Source: CAWAWP01 sp963841205 (GTDB lineage: Bacteria; Chloroflexota; Ktedonobacteria; Ktedonobacterales; JADMIN01). Taken from it: 64,000 bases of DNA. The first letter of the stretch is position 1, and each line of letters starts with the position of its first letter. The position numbers and the translations under genes are program-made. The stretch covers positions 313,386-377,385 of the forward strand of contig CAWJCH010000012.1 of assembly GCA_963841205.1 (NCBI GenBank). The letters are read 5' to 3'. Positions 25,724 to 34,300 of the stretch are shown here, one piece after another. The notes under the pieces were generated by a model, which searched no databases, was not told the DNA's origin, and saw only the letters and a program-made list of their open reading frames with translations.

Positions 25724-26521
25724 ATGGATTTAAGGTTGAGCGGTAAGACCGCTGTCGTCACGGGCGCGAGCCAGGGAATCGGGCGCGAGCTTGCGGCGGC
25801 GCTCTATGCCGAGGGCGTGTCGCTTGTATTAGTGTCGCAGACGCCGCAGAGTCTGCAGCAGGCCAAACGGTACATTGAGCGAGCGTCGCCTGCTTCAACG
25901 GCAACCATTCACACAGTTCCGGCTGACCTGTCCCTGCGAGCCGAGGTTGAGCGCGTCGCGGCGGAGGCTATTACGTTGCTCGGGCGCGTGCACATTCTCG
26001 TCAACAATGCCGCTCGCGCGACCACCGGGAATTTCTTTGCCATGACCGAGGGCGAGTTGCAGGAGGTGTGGCAGGTCAAGGCTTTTGGCTACGTACGCAT
26101 GGTCCGGGCACTCGCCCCGCACATGATCGACCAGAAATCGGGCTCCATCATCAACGTGGTGGGCAACACGGCTCGTACTCCGACCGGAGATTTCATCATC
26201 GGCAGCATGGTCAACGCGGCCCTGGTCAACTTCACGCGCGGGGTGTCACGCGAGCTGGCGCACCACAACGTGCGGATTAATTCGATCAGCCCGGGATGGA
26301 CGCGCACGGAGCGCCAGGCGCGCAAATTCGAGATGCAGGCCTCGACTCAAGGCATTTCGCCGGAGGAGGTTGAGCGGAATGAGGCTCGGCTGATACCGAT
26401 GCGGCGCCTGGTGACGACCGAGGAGATCGCCCATCTTACCTTACTGCTCGCCTCGGATCTGATGCCCACGACCACCGGCGAAGACTTTATCCTCGACGGA
26501 GGAGCGACGCCTTCGATCTGA
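25724..26521 (+). CDS. SDR-family protein with altered catalytic residues
   Basis: This 265-residue Rossmann protein belongs to the short-chain dehydrogenase/reductase family. The cofactor motif TGASQGIG is at residues 13-20 and LVNNAA at 92-97; SPGWTRT and the C-terminal FILDGGATPSI are typical. However, the usual Ser-Tyr-Lys triad is missing: the Tyr position reads F157, the Lys position S161 (in DFIIGSMVNAAL), and the Ser region reads NVVGNTA. It may be a non-catalytic or altered-mechanism SDR. AGAGGG precedes the ATG. It is divergent from the molybdopterin gene and upstream of the CoxG-like gene. Confidence 0.82.
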   Translation: MDLRLSGKTAVVTGASQGIGRELAAALYAEGVSLVLVSQTPQSLQQAKRYIERASPASTATIHTVPADLSLRAEVERVAAEAITLLGRVHILVNNAARATTGNFFAMTEGELQEVWQVKAFGYVRMVRALAPHMIDQKSGSIINVVGNTARTPTGDFIIGSMVNAALVNFTRGVSRELAHHNVRINSISPGWTRTERQARKFEMQASTQGISPEEVERNEARLIPMRRLVTTEEIAHLTLLLASDLMPTTTGEDFILDGGATPSI

Positions 26522-26557
26522 TCGGGGTTGCTCGCACGTGCGAGGACGGCCGAGGGC

Positions 26558-26586
26558 TTGCGTAGTCAGAAGCTGGTCCGTATAAT
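26558..26586 (+). promoter_or_regulatory. Promoter of the CoxG-like gene
   Basis: A -35 box TTGCGT (26558-26563) and a perfect -10 box TATAAT (26581-26586) have 17-base spacing, about 120 bases before the start at 26705. The CoxG-like gene can therefore be transcribed independently of the SDR gene. Confidence 0.65.
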
Positions 26587-26704
26587 GGCGGCTGCCGATG
26601 CCCGTGGGGCGGAGGAGTACCTGCGGAGGCGTGTGCGGCGCGTCACCCGGCGACCAAGCCCCGGTGGTGCGTCGCTCCTTTCAGGAAGGGATTGCGCAGA
26701 CATC

Positions 26705-27112
26705 ATGGAACTGAACGGCACTCAGAAATTTTCCGCACCGCCGCAAGCAGTGTGGGATGCGCTCCACAACGACGGCATTCTCAAGAACGCTGCGCCCGCA
26801 GCCGAGTCCATCTCCTGGCAAGGTGACAACGCCGTCACGGTGTCGGGCGGCGTCGGGCCGATCAAAGGGACGCTGACCGCTCAAGTGGTCGAGCAGACCG
26901 CGCCGACGCATTTGAAGCTCGCCGTGAATCGCACGCAGATTTCCGGCGTGCTCACGGTTGACCTTGCGCCAGACGGCGCGGGCACCGTGCTGACGTATGC
27001 GGGCTCGATCTCCGCGACTGGTGCGCTCAGCGCAGGGCTCGCCATGGTGCAGGGACTCGTCAAGGGCCAGGTCGATCAGTTCTTTAGCCGCCTGGAGTCA
27101 CAAGTCAAGTAG
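26705..27112 (+). CDS. SRPBCC/CoxG-family protein
   Basis: The 135-residue protein has the helix-grip fold pattern of the CoxG/SRPBCC family: MELNGTQKFSAPPQAVWDAL at the start, GPIKGTLTAQVV in the middle, and a long C-terminal helix ending QVDQFFSRLESQ. CoxG was named from carbon monoxide dehydrogenase clusters, where it helps maturation or membrane association, but many homologues occur elsewhere as lipid or cofactor binders. No CO dehydrogenase genes are here, so the partner may be one of the adjacent molybdopterin enzymes; this is inference. A longer frame to 26528 crosses the promoter and is rejected. Confidence 0.8.
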   Translation: MELNGTQKFSAPPQAVWDALHNDGILKNAAPAAESISWQGDNAVTVSGGVGPIKGTLTAQVVEQTAPTHLKLAVNRTQISGVLTVDLAPDGAGTVLTYAGSISATGALSAGLAMVQGLVKGQVDQFFSRLESQVK

Positions 27113-27261
27113 GCCGAGGCGACACACCAACACCGCTCGAGGGGGCGCTCCAGCAATGGGACGCCCTTTCTTCGCGCCGATCGCGATGCCCTGCCTGCGC
27201 TTTCATATAGCCATAGTCTACAGCACCACACGCAGGAACCCATGCGCAGGAACCCACGCGG

Positions 27262-27303
27262 TCGAATGCTCTACCGTGCGCCAGAGCACGGTAGAGCATT
27301 CGA
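27262..27303. repeat. Perfect 18-bp inverted repeat between convergent genes
   Basis: Arms 27262-27279 and 27286-27303 are exact reverse complements with a 6-base loop. It lies between the CoxG-like gene (plus) and the membrane molybdopterin gene (minus). There is no T run, so it may act as a bidirectional terminator or as a protein-binding or recombination site. Confidence 0.8.
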
Positions 27304-27330
27304 TGTCCACTTCGACCGAAGCCAAGAGCT

Positions 27331-27393
27331 CGCGTCACGACAGCGTCGCGTCACGACAGCGTCGCGTCACGACAGCGTCGCGTCAGACAGCGT
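27331..27393. repeat. 16-bp tandem repeat
   Basis: Three perfect copies and one imperfect copy of CGCGTCACGACAGCGT run head to tail and end at the stop codon of the following minus-strand gene. The pattern suggests replication slippage. Confidence 0.85.
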
Positions 27394-29018
27394 TACTGCA
27401 CGAGCACGCTGATGCGGTGATAACCCGAGGAGCCATCAGGTAGGGGCGGCGCTTCGCTGGGCGACTGCACATCGCCCGCGAGGTCGATGGCACGGGCCAT
27501 CAACACGTAGCGGCCCCCCGCCGGCGGTGTCCAGTCGTACTGCCAGAGGACCCAACTCAACGGTCCAACGGGCCTTCGTAGCGTGGCCGGGTGGAAGGTC
27601 GCGGGGTGATAGGTCTCGCCGCCGTCGGTGCTGACCTCGACCCGCCCGATCCCGCGATCCGCGGCGAATGCGACGCCAGCGATGACTGTGGGCGTATTGA
27701 CGAGTAACTGATCGCTGCTCGGCACATCGATCCGAGTCGTCATTTTGATGTTGGCCTCACGGGTCCAGCCCTGTTGTTCCCAATAACCGGTGTAGTTGCC
27801 GGCATCGACGGAGAGCGACGTGAGCCATTTGCCGTTCTTCATGCCGTAGAGGCCCGGGATCAAGAGGCGTGCAGGGAAGCCGTGCGCCTGCGGCAGCGGC
27901 TCGCCATTGATGGCATACACGACGAGGGAGCGCGAGTCTAGCGCCTGCGCGAGGTGCAGCCTATCGCTGTAGTCGTCGGCCGCGCGAAAGACCATCTCGC
28001 TCGCGCCGGCATGGATGCCGGCCGTGTTCAGCAGGTCCGCGAGGCTGGCACCGGTGAACAGCGCGTTGCTCATCAGGTTGCCGCCGACGACATTGCTGAT
28101 GCATTCGAGGGTGTGGTAGCGCTCGATCTTCGGCAACGCCCGCAGGTCGTCGTATGTGAGCGAGTAAGGCGTGCTCACCATGCCGCCGATCGACAGCCGC
28201 CAATTCTGCTGCGAGACCGCCGGATCGGAGGCGAGATTCTTCGACACGTAGTAAAAAGTGGAGGTCGTCGTCACCTCTGGGGTTTGTCCGGCGACGGGTG
28301 ACCACGTCGCGTAGTCAGGGGTGGGCGGCGCAACGTGACTGGGCACCGTGCCGAGGTTCACGTTGGGCTCATTGGAGCCCCCTGCGCCGGTCAACTGCGC
28401 CAGCCCGCCGGTGATGAAGTCCCACGCGACCGCGCCGACGGCAATCACCGCGACGGCGATGCCCGCCTGTTGGAGAAGGCGTCTGCGGGTGACGTGTGCC
28501 GACGGGCCGCTCGCCGCGTTCTCCACCACCGCTCGGCGCGCGAGTAGCACGAATGCGATGGCGAACGCCGCGTTTGGTAGCAGCTCCGCTCCAAAGACGC
28601 CCGTGGCTCCGCCTTGGAGCCCACTGCCGAAGACGCCCGCGCCGATGAGCGGCGCGACTATCCCTGCCGAGACCAGCCAGAGAGACGCAAAGAGGATGAA
28701 TGCTTCAGCCGCGAGGCCAGCCCTGCTATCCCTGCGCCCCGGTATATGGCGGCTGCGAACTACGCGTCGCCTGAGATACCAATACCCGCAGCCAGCGGCG
28801 GCGGTGACAAGTCCCTCGCCGAGGAGGAGTACGCCGAAGAACAAGTGCTTTGCGTTGGGGCCAAATGTGTCAAGCAATCGGGCAAAAATGGGTAGCGGGA
28901 TGAGCGTGGTGAGCCGGTCCGAAAACACCTCGGCGGGGGTTAGTAGCCCGCCGAGGAAGCGCGCGAGCAATGCCACGAAGAGCGCTAGTGACGCCGCGAA
29001 TAACGCGGGCTGGAGCAC
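27393..29018 (-). CDS. Membrane-anchored sulfite-oxidase-type molybdopterin oxidoreductase
   Basis: The 541-residue protein starts with four predicted membrane segments (around residues 4-25, 58-80, 107-130 and 145-162), then a twin-Arg-like RRRLLQQAGIAVAVIAVGAV segment near 180. The molybdopterin domain has LTYDDLRALP, the Mo-ligand Cys in TLECISNVVGG, and GFPARLLIPGLYGMKNGKW. A C-terminal dimerisation domain (GRVEVSTDGGETYHPATF) completes the sulfite oxidase layout. The catalytic part is probably outside the membrane. The first usable start in this frame is GTG 29018. An ATG at 29130 with a good ribosome site is out of frame by one base with a coding-like N-terminal stretch, so a frameshift may hide the true start. 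It follows the XRE regulator gene on the same strand. Confidence 0.85.
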   Translation of the reverse strand: MLQPALFAASLALFVALLARFLGGLLTPAEVFSDRLTTLIPLPIFARLLDTFGPNAKHLFFGVLLLGEGLVTAAAGCGYWYLRRRVVRSRHIPGRRDSRAGLAAEAFILFASLWLVSAGIVAPLIGAGVFGSGLQGGATGVFGAELLPNAAFAIAFVLLARRAVVENAASGPSAHVTRRRLLQQAGIAVAVIAVGAVAWDFITGGLAQLTGAGGSNEPNVNLGTVPSHVAPPTPDYATWSPVAGQTPEVTTTSTFYYVSKNLASDPAVSQQNWRLSIGGMVSTPYSLTYDDLRALPKIERYHTLECISNVVGGNLMSNALFTGASLADLLNTAGIHAGASEMVFRAADDYSDRLHLAQALDSRSLVVYAINGEPLPQAHGFPARLLIPGLYGMKNGKWLTSLSVDAGNYTGYWEQQGWTREANIKMTTRIDVPSSDQLLVNTPTVIAGVAFAADRGIGRVEVSTDGGETYHPATFHPATLRRPVGPLSWVLWQYDWTPPAGGRYVLMARAIDLAGDVQSPSEAPPLPDGSSGYHRISVLVQ

Positions 29019-29132
29019 AAAGGCAACCCTGTCCGATGCCCGATCTCCCGCGGACGATGGGTCATCGGCGCTCGATTCGGGCGGGGCGGCGTTCGCGGAG
29101 GCGGCACTGCGGGTCTTGCGGGAGCGTCATGG

Positions 29133-29918
29133 CTATTCCTCGTTTTCGTCTCGCGACGTGACCCGTCGGATGCGATGGTCCGGCGCAGTCGAAATCGCTA
29201 GGTCACCTGCACGCGTCGGCCGTTTCGCACCGACTGGCTCGCGGCGCCCGTTCGGCGCCTGTGCGAGTAGTCCGGCTGCCAGCACGAGCGCGTCTCCGAT
29301 GCGCGCGATGCCCGTCCGCTCTGCGAACATAGCAGCCTTTCGGTACGTTGCGTAGGCACCGTAAAAAGCGGGAGCATGGGTGTCGAGCACGCCCATCGCG
29401 ACGAGGTTCTCGAGGGTTAGTCGGACGTCAGCGATCTCGCGGCCACTCGCTCGAGCGAGCAGCAGGGCGGTTAGCGCCACGGGAGCCGCCGAGCCCTCGA
29501 TTGCAAGCATCGCCATGATGATCTCCAGCTCGCGCCAGCCCAGGTGCAAGGGAACCACCACCGCATCAGGCTCGGCGCCCTGCTCGGTTTGCAGGGTTGC
29601 GGACGCCTCGTCACCGAAGGCCAGCGACCCAATGGCCGTGTTCGGTTCCAGCGTGTTTGCCAATGGCCGGAAGCTCGGCAACGCACGCGCCAATGCGGCA
29701 AGCGTCGCGCGCGACGGATTCGCGGCGGTCGGATGGCCGGATTCCAGCTTTGAGAGATGGCCTTTGGAGAGGCCTGTCATCGTGCTCAGCTCGGTGAGGC
29801 TTAGTCCGGCGACCTGTCGTGCGATGCGCAACAGTCGGCCCCAGTCCGCTGGCCAAGCTGACTGGCACACCAGGCCTATTCGGTCATCTGCAGTCAACTG
29901 CTCAAGCCTCCGACCCAC
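29133..29918 (-). CDS. XRE-family transcriptional regulator
   Basis: The 261-residue protein has an N-terminal Cro/CI-type helix-turn-helix, RQVAGLSLTELSTMTGLSKG with HLSKLESG, at about residues 33-60, followed by an unrelated C-terminal region. That region includes a helix pair (LGWRELEIIMAML) and a winged-helix-like stretch (IADVRLTLENLVAMGVLDT), perhaps a second DNA-binding or effector domain. It sits immediately upstream of the membrane molybdopterin oxidoreductase and could control it; this is inferred from position only. A long gene-poor region lies upstream. Confidence 0.78.
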   Translation of the reverse strand: MGRRLEQLTADDRIGLVCQSAWPADWGRLLRIARQVAGLSLTELSTMTGLSKGHLSKLESGHPTAANPSRATLAALARALPSFRPLANTLEPNTAIGSLAFGDEASATLQTEQGAEPDAVVVPLHLGWRELEIIMAMLAIEGSAAPVALTALLLARASGREIADVRLTLENLVAMGVLDTHAPAFYGAYATYRKAAMFAERTGIARIGDALVLAAGLLAQAPNGRREPVGAKRPTRAGDLAISTAPDHRIRRVTSRDENEE

Positions 29919-30184
29919 CTACTGCCACGAGCGGAAACCCTGATCGAGAGGCGGCGGTATCGTGTCATTACTCCGACTCCCCCGCGCATTCATTGGTACG
30001 CGCCGCGTTTCATGTCGGCGAAGGTGCACGTATCGTGTCTCTCCTCAACCTAGCACGTCATGACCTGTCGGTGCACCCCCACCGTACTCGTCAGGTCTTG
30101 CAGCCCCTCACGCGGAGCGGGCATGCCAATGCTGTACGCTTCCTCACCCGGCAACGATACTCATTTTGTCCACTCCCCCATTTC

Positions 30185-30375
30185 GGCGCAAAGTGGCCTT
30201 TGCGTCATAGAGACATAATAGTCGGTCGCAGCGTGGGGGACGATCGTCCCTCGCGCTCCTGTTGCATATATGCAACAGGAGCGTCGAGGCGTCGGGGTAT
30301 GGTGGCGGGTTGGCCTGGTGGGGATCCATACTACGTCTCTCATGCGCAAACCCCACTTTGCGCCATAGAGGCATA
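30185..30375. repeat. Hairpin repeat pair flanking a palindrome
   Basis: Two similar 20-base direct repeats, CTTTGCGTCATAGAGACATA (30198-30217) and CTTTGCGCCATAGAGGCATA (30356-30375), each form the right arm of a hairpin (CGCAAAG/CTTTGCG at 30187-30204; GCGCAAA/TTTGCGC at 30344-30363). A 30-bp palindrome lies between them. Confidence 0.7.
30254..30283. repeat. Perfect 30-bp palindrome
   Basis: The arms, each 15 bases, are exact reverse complements with no spacer, centred on CATA/TATG at 30268/30269. Such loop-free palindromes can be dimeric protein-binding sites, resolution sites or fused inverted-repeat ends of a lost element. Confidence 0.9.
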
Positions 30376-31476
30376 GGTTACATAACAGCAACGATGCGAG
30401 AAGACGTGGCGCGCGACGGACAGGAAGAGACGGCCTACGACGCAGGAGTGAGCACGATGAGGAAGAGGTCTCGGGATCCACGCCCTGTTTTGCGGTTGCT
30501 GTTCCACTGAGGTGTGACAAAACCTGCGTGCTGCACTAGGCGCCAGATCCCCCGCGCGCGGGGCCCAACGAGTTGTGAGCATCAGGTGTTATCCTTTGGT
30601 ATCCTTGTGGCTGCTGCTCATAAAAGATCATGGCGTTCGGCCAGACCTCGATTGCCGTGTAGACCTGGCGCAGGAGCTTGGTCGTGAAGGATGCGCTCAC
30701 GGGTCGCATGGAGGTGCAACGTAGGCGCTAGCGCCGAGCCGCGGCGCGATGGCCGAGCATACTAGGCAACTCGCCGCCGCCGCCGAAGGCGCCAGCGTCC
30801 TTACGACTCTATGCGGTGCTCGACCACCGCCTCGACCACAACCTCGACCACATGGGGAGCACGGGGGAGCACGGGAAAGGCCTCGAATCTCGTCCGCTCG
30901 ACACAGACCGAAGAGACGTTCTGGCTGGGGTAGACGTGAGGTGCGCGAGACCATCCGGCGCATCGGCGGCACCATGCCGGAGCAGCTCCTCACGCTCGCG
31001 AGCGAAACGCCCGCGAGGAGCAGCGCCTCGCAGGGGCCAGGGACCGTGACGCACGTCCATCACACGTCCCCCACGCTGTGACGACGCGCGGGGAGCGGGG
31101 CAGCGAGTACGCTGCTGGACCACTACAAGACTTCGGTGCTCTCCTGCAGGTTCCTGGCAGGTTCCTGGCGGCACGACACCGCCGCGGCACGGCACCGCCT
31201 GGTGGCCAGCGCCCCCTGAATTGTCGAAAACGGCCACGTGCGCGCATGCTGAGCTCGCCGTGCGGGGCGAGGGCTTGAAGACGCTGGGGACCGCGCTAGG
31301 CGCCTTGTCCTGCTGAGTTTGACCGGCATCTCGAAGATGCGAGCCGTGTCGGCAGTGCTGCTTGTCGTCAGCGACGGCAGCGTGTGGTTGTAGCGTATGG
31401 CTATATGAAGTTCCACGGATGCAAGGCGTGTCTGGGCCTGCGGCAGCTGGGGGCGGAGCGGCGGCGGCGCGGGAGA

Positions 31477-31624
31477 TAACGTCAGTTCGATACTGGTGGC
31501 GAACGCCAATGTGACGCCAGGTAGCCGAGTCGAAAACGGCGAAATCTGGCCCTGTACGAGAGTTGGCATCCAGGCGCCGAGGGAGCGCCTTTTCGAGTTC
31601 GCCACCAGTATCGAACTGACGTTA
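31477..31624. mobile_element. MITE-like element with 28-bp perfect terminal inverted repeats
   Basis: The left arm 31477-31504 and right arm 31597-31624 are exact reverse complements. The 148-bp element begins with TA and ends with TA and is flanked on both sides by GAGA. No gene is inside. Short non-coding elements with long perfect inverted repeats are typical of MITEs. TA at both ends would fit mobilisation by an IS630/Tc1-type transposase, of which a remnant lies at about 40.0-40.2 kb; GAGA could instead be a 4-bp target duplication. Confidence 0.75.
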
Positions 31625-32001
31625 GAGAGCTCCGGCACGGTCGTCCTACTGAGGGTTGTACGCCGCCGCACGCGAACTATGATAGGATAGGATAGGCTGA
31701 TGAGCTTACCGGCCCACCATTCGGCTGCATGCGTGGGACGCTCGCCGGCCTGCGCCGAGACTAGTGAAGCGGGCCTTTGCGCAGGGCGGTGGCAGGCATG
31801 GATCAGGAGGGGTGGCGACATGGTGGCGATGCGCGGGGAACGGTGCCCGGCCCAGGCGATCAGGATAGCGAGCGGCACAGGCGCGACGACCGCTGACGCG
31901 GTTTCGACGGCGCTCGCCCAAGCAACAGGCGGCAGCCCGAGGAGGGCGAGCGCGCGGCGCGGCCAGGTGATGGGGTGGGCCAACGATCCAAGGAAGCTAC
32001 C

Positions 32002-32970
32002 GTGCAAACGCGTTATTTTGTGACCGGGGGGGCGGGCTTCATCGGCTCGCACCTCGCCGCGACCCTCGCCAGCGGCGGTGGACGCGTCGCGGTCCTGGAC
32101 AACCTGTCGACGGGCTCCCCCGCGAATCTCGCTTCGATCGGCAACGCCGTCGACCTGATCGAAGGCGACGTGCTCGATCTGGACGCGGTGCGCACCGCCA
32201 TGCGAGGCGCTGACGTCGTCTTCCACCTCGCCGCCGTGGCCTCGGTGCAGCACTCGCTCGACGACCCCGCCGGCACCTTCGACATCAACGTCCGCGGCAC
32301 CCACAACGTGCTCCTGGCCTGCGTGCAGGCGGGAGTGCGACGCGTGGTGTTTGCCTCCTCCGCCGCTATCTACGGTGACGTCGCCGGCGGGCCCATAAGC
32401 GAACAAGCGCAGAAAGAGCCGACGTCGCCGTACGGGATGCACAAACTCATCGGCGAGCTCATGTGCCGAGACTACGCCAGTCGCCACCCGCTCGAGGCCG
32501 TGGCGCTCCGCTTCTTCAACGTCTACGGGCCGCGCCAGGATCCGACCTCACCGTACTCGGGGGTGATCAGCCGGCTCCTCGACGCGCTGCGCACCGCCGG
32601 TCCGTTCATCTTGTACGGCGACGGTGAGCAGTCTCGCGACTTCGTGTACGTCGAAGACATCGCGAGAGCGTGCGTCCTCGCCGCCGAGGCGCCTGGCCTC
32701 TCGGGCGCCGCCATGAACATCGGTACGGGACGCGCGACCTCGCTCAATCAACTCGTCCGCGCGGTGAGGGGGCTCGACGGCGCCGAGGTCCAGGTGACGC
32801 GCCAACCCGCGCGCCCCGGCGACATCCGGACGAGTGTGGCCGACATCGCGCTCGCGCGGCGGCTCCTCGGCTACGGCCCCGCCACCGCATTGGAGGACGG
32901 CCTCCGGCAGATGGTACGAGCGGCGGCGTCTCCGACGTCGTCCTCCGCCGCGGCGGTGGAGGACTGCTAG
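32002..32970 (+). CDS. NAD-dependent sugar epimerase/dehydratase (UDP-glucose 4-epimerase-like)
   Basis: This extended SDR protein (322 residues) interconverts or modifies nucleotide sugars for surface polysaccharide. The NAD motif GGAGFIGSHLA is near residue 8, the catalytic region is SSAAIYG with YGMHK (Tyr-x3-Lys), and the substrate loop is FFNVYGPRQDP. It most resembles GalE/WbpP-type 4-epimerases; the exact sugar is unknown. The GTG at 32002 is preceded by AAGGA at good spacing, preferred over the upstream ATG at 31975. It begins a plus-strand polysaccharide gene set. Confidence 0.88.
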   Translation: MQTRYFVTGGAGFIGSHLAATLASGGGRVAVLDNLSTGSPANLASIGNAVDLIEGDVLDLDAVRTAMRGADVVFHLAAVASVQHSLDDPAGTFDINVRGTHNVLLACVQAGVRRVVFASSAAIYGDVAGGPISEQAQKEPTSPYGMHKLIGELMCRDYASRHPLEAVALRFFNVYGPRQDPTSPYSGVISRLLDALRTAGPFILYGDGEQSRDFVYVEDIARACVLAAEAPGLSGAAMNIGTGRATSLNQLVRAVRGLDGAEVQVTRQPARPGDIRTSVADIALARRLLGYGPATALEDGLRQMVRAAASPTSSSAAAVEDC

Positions 32971-33077
32971 CCGATGCCCGGGATGCACAGGTCTTGCCCG
33001 ATTGGCGCACGTCTGATAGACTAGGCTCGACCCTGAGCGCCTACCGTCGATCTATTTTGCCAGCGGAGGGATACTGC

Positions 33078-33260
33078 ATGTCCAAACAGCTCTCATCGAC
33101 CTTGATTGCACTCGCCGTACTCCTGATAATCGTCGGCATCGCCGAGCATCTCTTCTTCCGCGTCGAAGTGGTCCCCCACCTTGCGCTGGCGCTCGGCGCG
33201 GTGGCCGTCGTGATCGGCGCCATCGGCGTCTACGGCTTCACGCGGCGCCCGGCCGCGTGA
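33078..33260 (+). CDS. Small two-helix membrane protein
   Basis: This 60-residue protein has two hydrophobic segments, at about residues 7-27 and 33-54, ending with a basic tail FTRRPAA. GGAGGG precedes the ATG by seven bases. Its stop codon overlaps the start of the next gene (GTGA), so it is translationally coupled to the GT2 glycosyltransferase and may help anchor or stabilise it. No family is recognised. Confidence 0.7.
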   Translation: MSKQLSSTLIALAVLLIIVGIAEHLFFRVEVVPHLALALGAVAVVIGAIGVYGFTRRPAA

Positions 33261-34300
33261 AGCCGTCCGCCCCCTCCCGAACGACGGTGGGCATGGCGCG
33301 GTCCGGAGTCACGGGAGACACCGGCACGCCCAGCGTGGTGAGCGTCGTGATGCCACTCTACAACGCGGCGCGCTTCCTGCCGGTCACGCTCCCCGCCTTG
33401 CTGCGCCAATCCTATCCCGCCGCGCAGACCGAGATTATCCTGGTCGACGACGGGTCCGAGGACGGCTCGGCCGGCGTGGCCGAGCGCATCGCGGCGGCGC
33501 ACGGCAGGGCGCTCCACGTCGTGCGCAAGCCGAACGGAGGACCGGCCAGCGCGCGCAATGCCGGCATCCGGACGGCGCATGGCGACTACGTTGCCTTCCT
33601 CGATGCCGACTGCGAAGCGGAGCCGGACTGGCTGACCAGCCTCGTCGGCGCGCTCGAGGCCGACGGGGCCGACGGCGCGGGCGGGCCAATCCGTTCACCT
33701 TCTGCGAGCACGACCCTCGCACGCTACCTGACCGCCGCGGGCTTCTACCGGCACCGCGTGCGCGGCGGCCAGGTCGACTACCTCATCACGGGCAATGCCG
33801 TGTTCGCCCGCGACGCGCTGCTGGCCGTCGGCGGTTTCGTCGACCTGCCGCACACGTGGGGCGAGGACGCCGACCTCTCCTTTCGACTGAAGGACGATGG
33901 TCATCGATTGTTACTATCATCCGCAGGAGCCGTCATCCATCATGGCGATGCACCGACGCTGCGCGCGTTCGCCAGAGAACTCTATCGCTACGGCTACGGC
34001 AGCGGCACGCTCTCGCCGCGTTGGCGCAACGGCAGGACCCCGCTGAGGGAGGCATCACGCCACCTCGCCGCTGCCCTCATCGCCCCAGTGCTGGCCGCAC
34101 GCTACGCGGGGGTCCAGGGTGCGCCGATGATCGCCCTGTTCACGCCTATCATCTTCGTCGAACATGTAGCCTTCAGTTCCGGTGTCCTGGCAGCTTGGTG
34201 GGGTGGGAGGTTGAAGGGTGGATCCGGCCTACGTCAGCGTCATCATGGCAGTGCGCAACGAGCAGAGCAACATCGCGGCGAGCCTCGGCGCCGTCCTTGA
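33257..34300 (+). CDS. Family 2 glycosyltransferase
   Basis: This GT-A-fold enzyme transfers a sugar from an NDP donor, probably in repeat-unit assembly at the cytoplasmic face. It has VSVVMPLYNAARFLPVTL, the donor motif IILVDDGSEDGS, NGGPASARNAGI, the DXD-type LDADCEAE, and GEDADLSFRLKDDG as the catalytic-base region. Two weak hydrophobic segments near the C-terminus may associate with membrane. The last about 28 residues overlap the next gene in another frame, which is unusual; the natural end may have been lost by a small frameshift near 34210. Start GTG overlaps the small membrane protein gene. Confidence 0.88.
   Translation: MKPSAPSRTTVGMARSGVTGDTGTPSVVSVVMPLYNAARFLPVTLPALLRQSYPAAQTEIILVDDGSEDGSAGVAERIAAAHGRALHVVRKPNGGPASARNAGIRTAHGDYVAFLDADCEAEPDWLTSLVGALEADGADGAGGPIRSPSASTTLARYLTAAGFYRHRVRGGQVDYLITGNAVFARDALLAVGGFVDLPHTWGEDADLSFRLKDDGHRLLLSSAGAVIHHGDAPTLRAFARELYRYGYGSGTLSPRWRNGRTPLREASRHLAAALIAPVLAARYAGVQGAPMIALFTPIIFVEHVAFSSGVLAAWWGGRLKGGSGLRQRHHGSAQRAEQHRGEPRRRP

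Larger units (their letters stand above)
29919..32001. other. Two-kilobase gene-poor region
   Basis: No convincing gene is seen here. It contains hairpin repeats flanking a long palindrome (30185-30375), a MITE-like element (31477-31624), and a short minus-strand open stretch (about 30708-30537, beginning MRPVSASFTTKLLRQVYTA) that may be the end of a lost gene. Several frames of 60-180 codons have no recognisable motif and low-complexity Arg/Pro/Ser composition. The region looks like accumulated mobile-element debris. Confidence 0.5.

Noticed and set aside
29819..30376. 185-codon plus-strand frame in the gene-poor region
   Set aside because: It overlaps the start of the XRE regulator gene on the other strand and runs through hairpin repeats; composition is not coding-like.
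33257..34300. Treating the 83-base overlap of the two GT2 genes as a programmed frameshift
   Set aside because: No slippery sequence or stem is apparent; a small frameshift or natural overlap is simpler.
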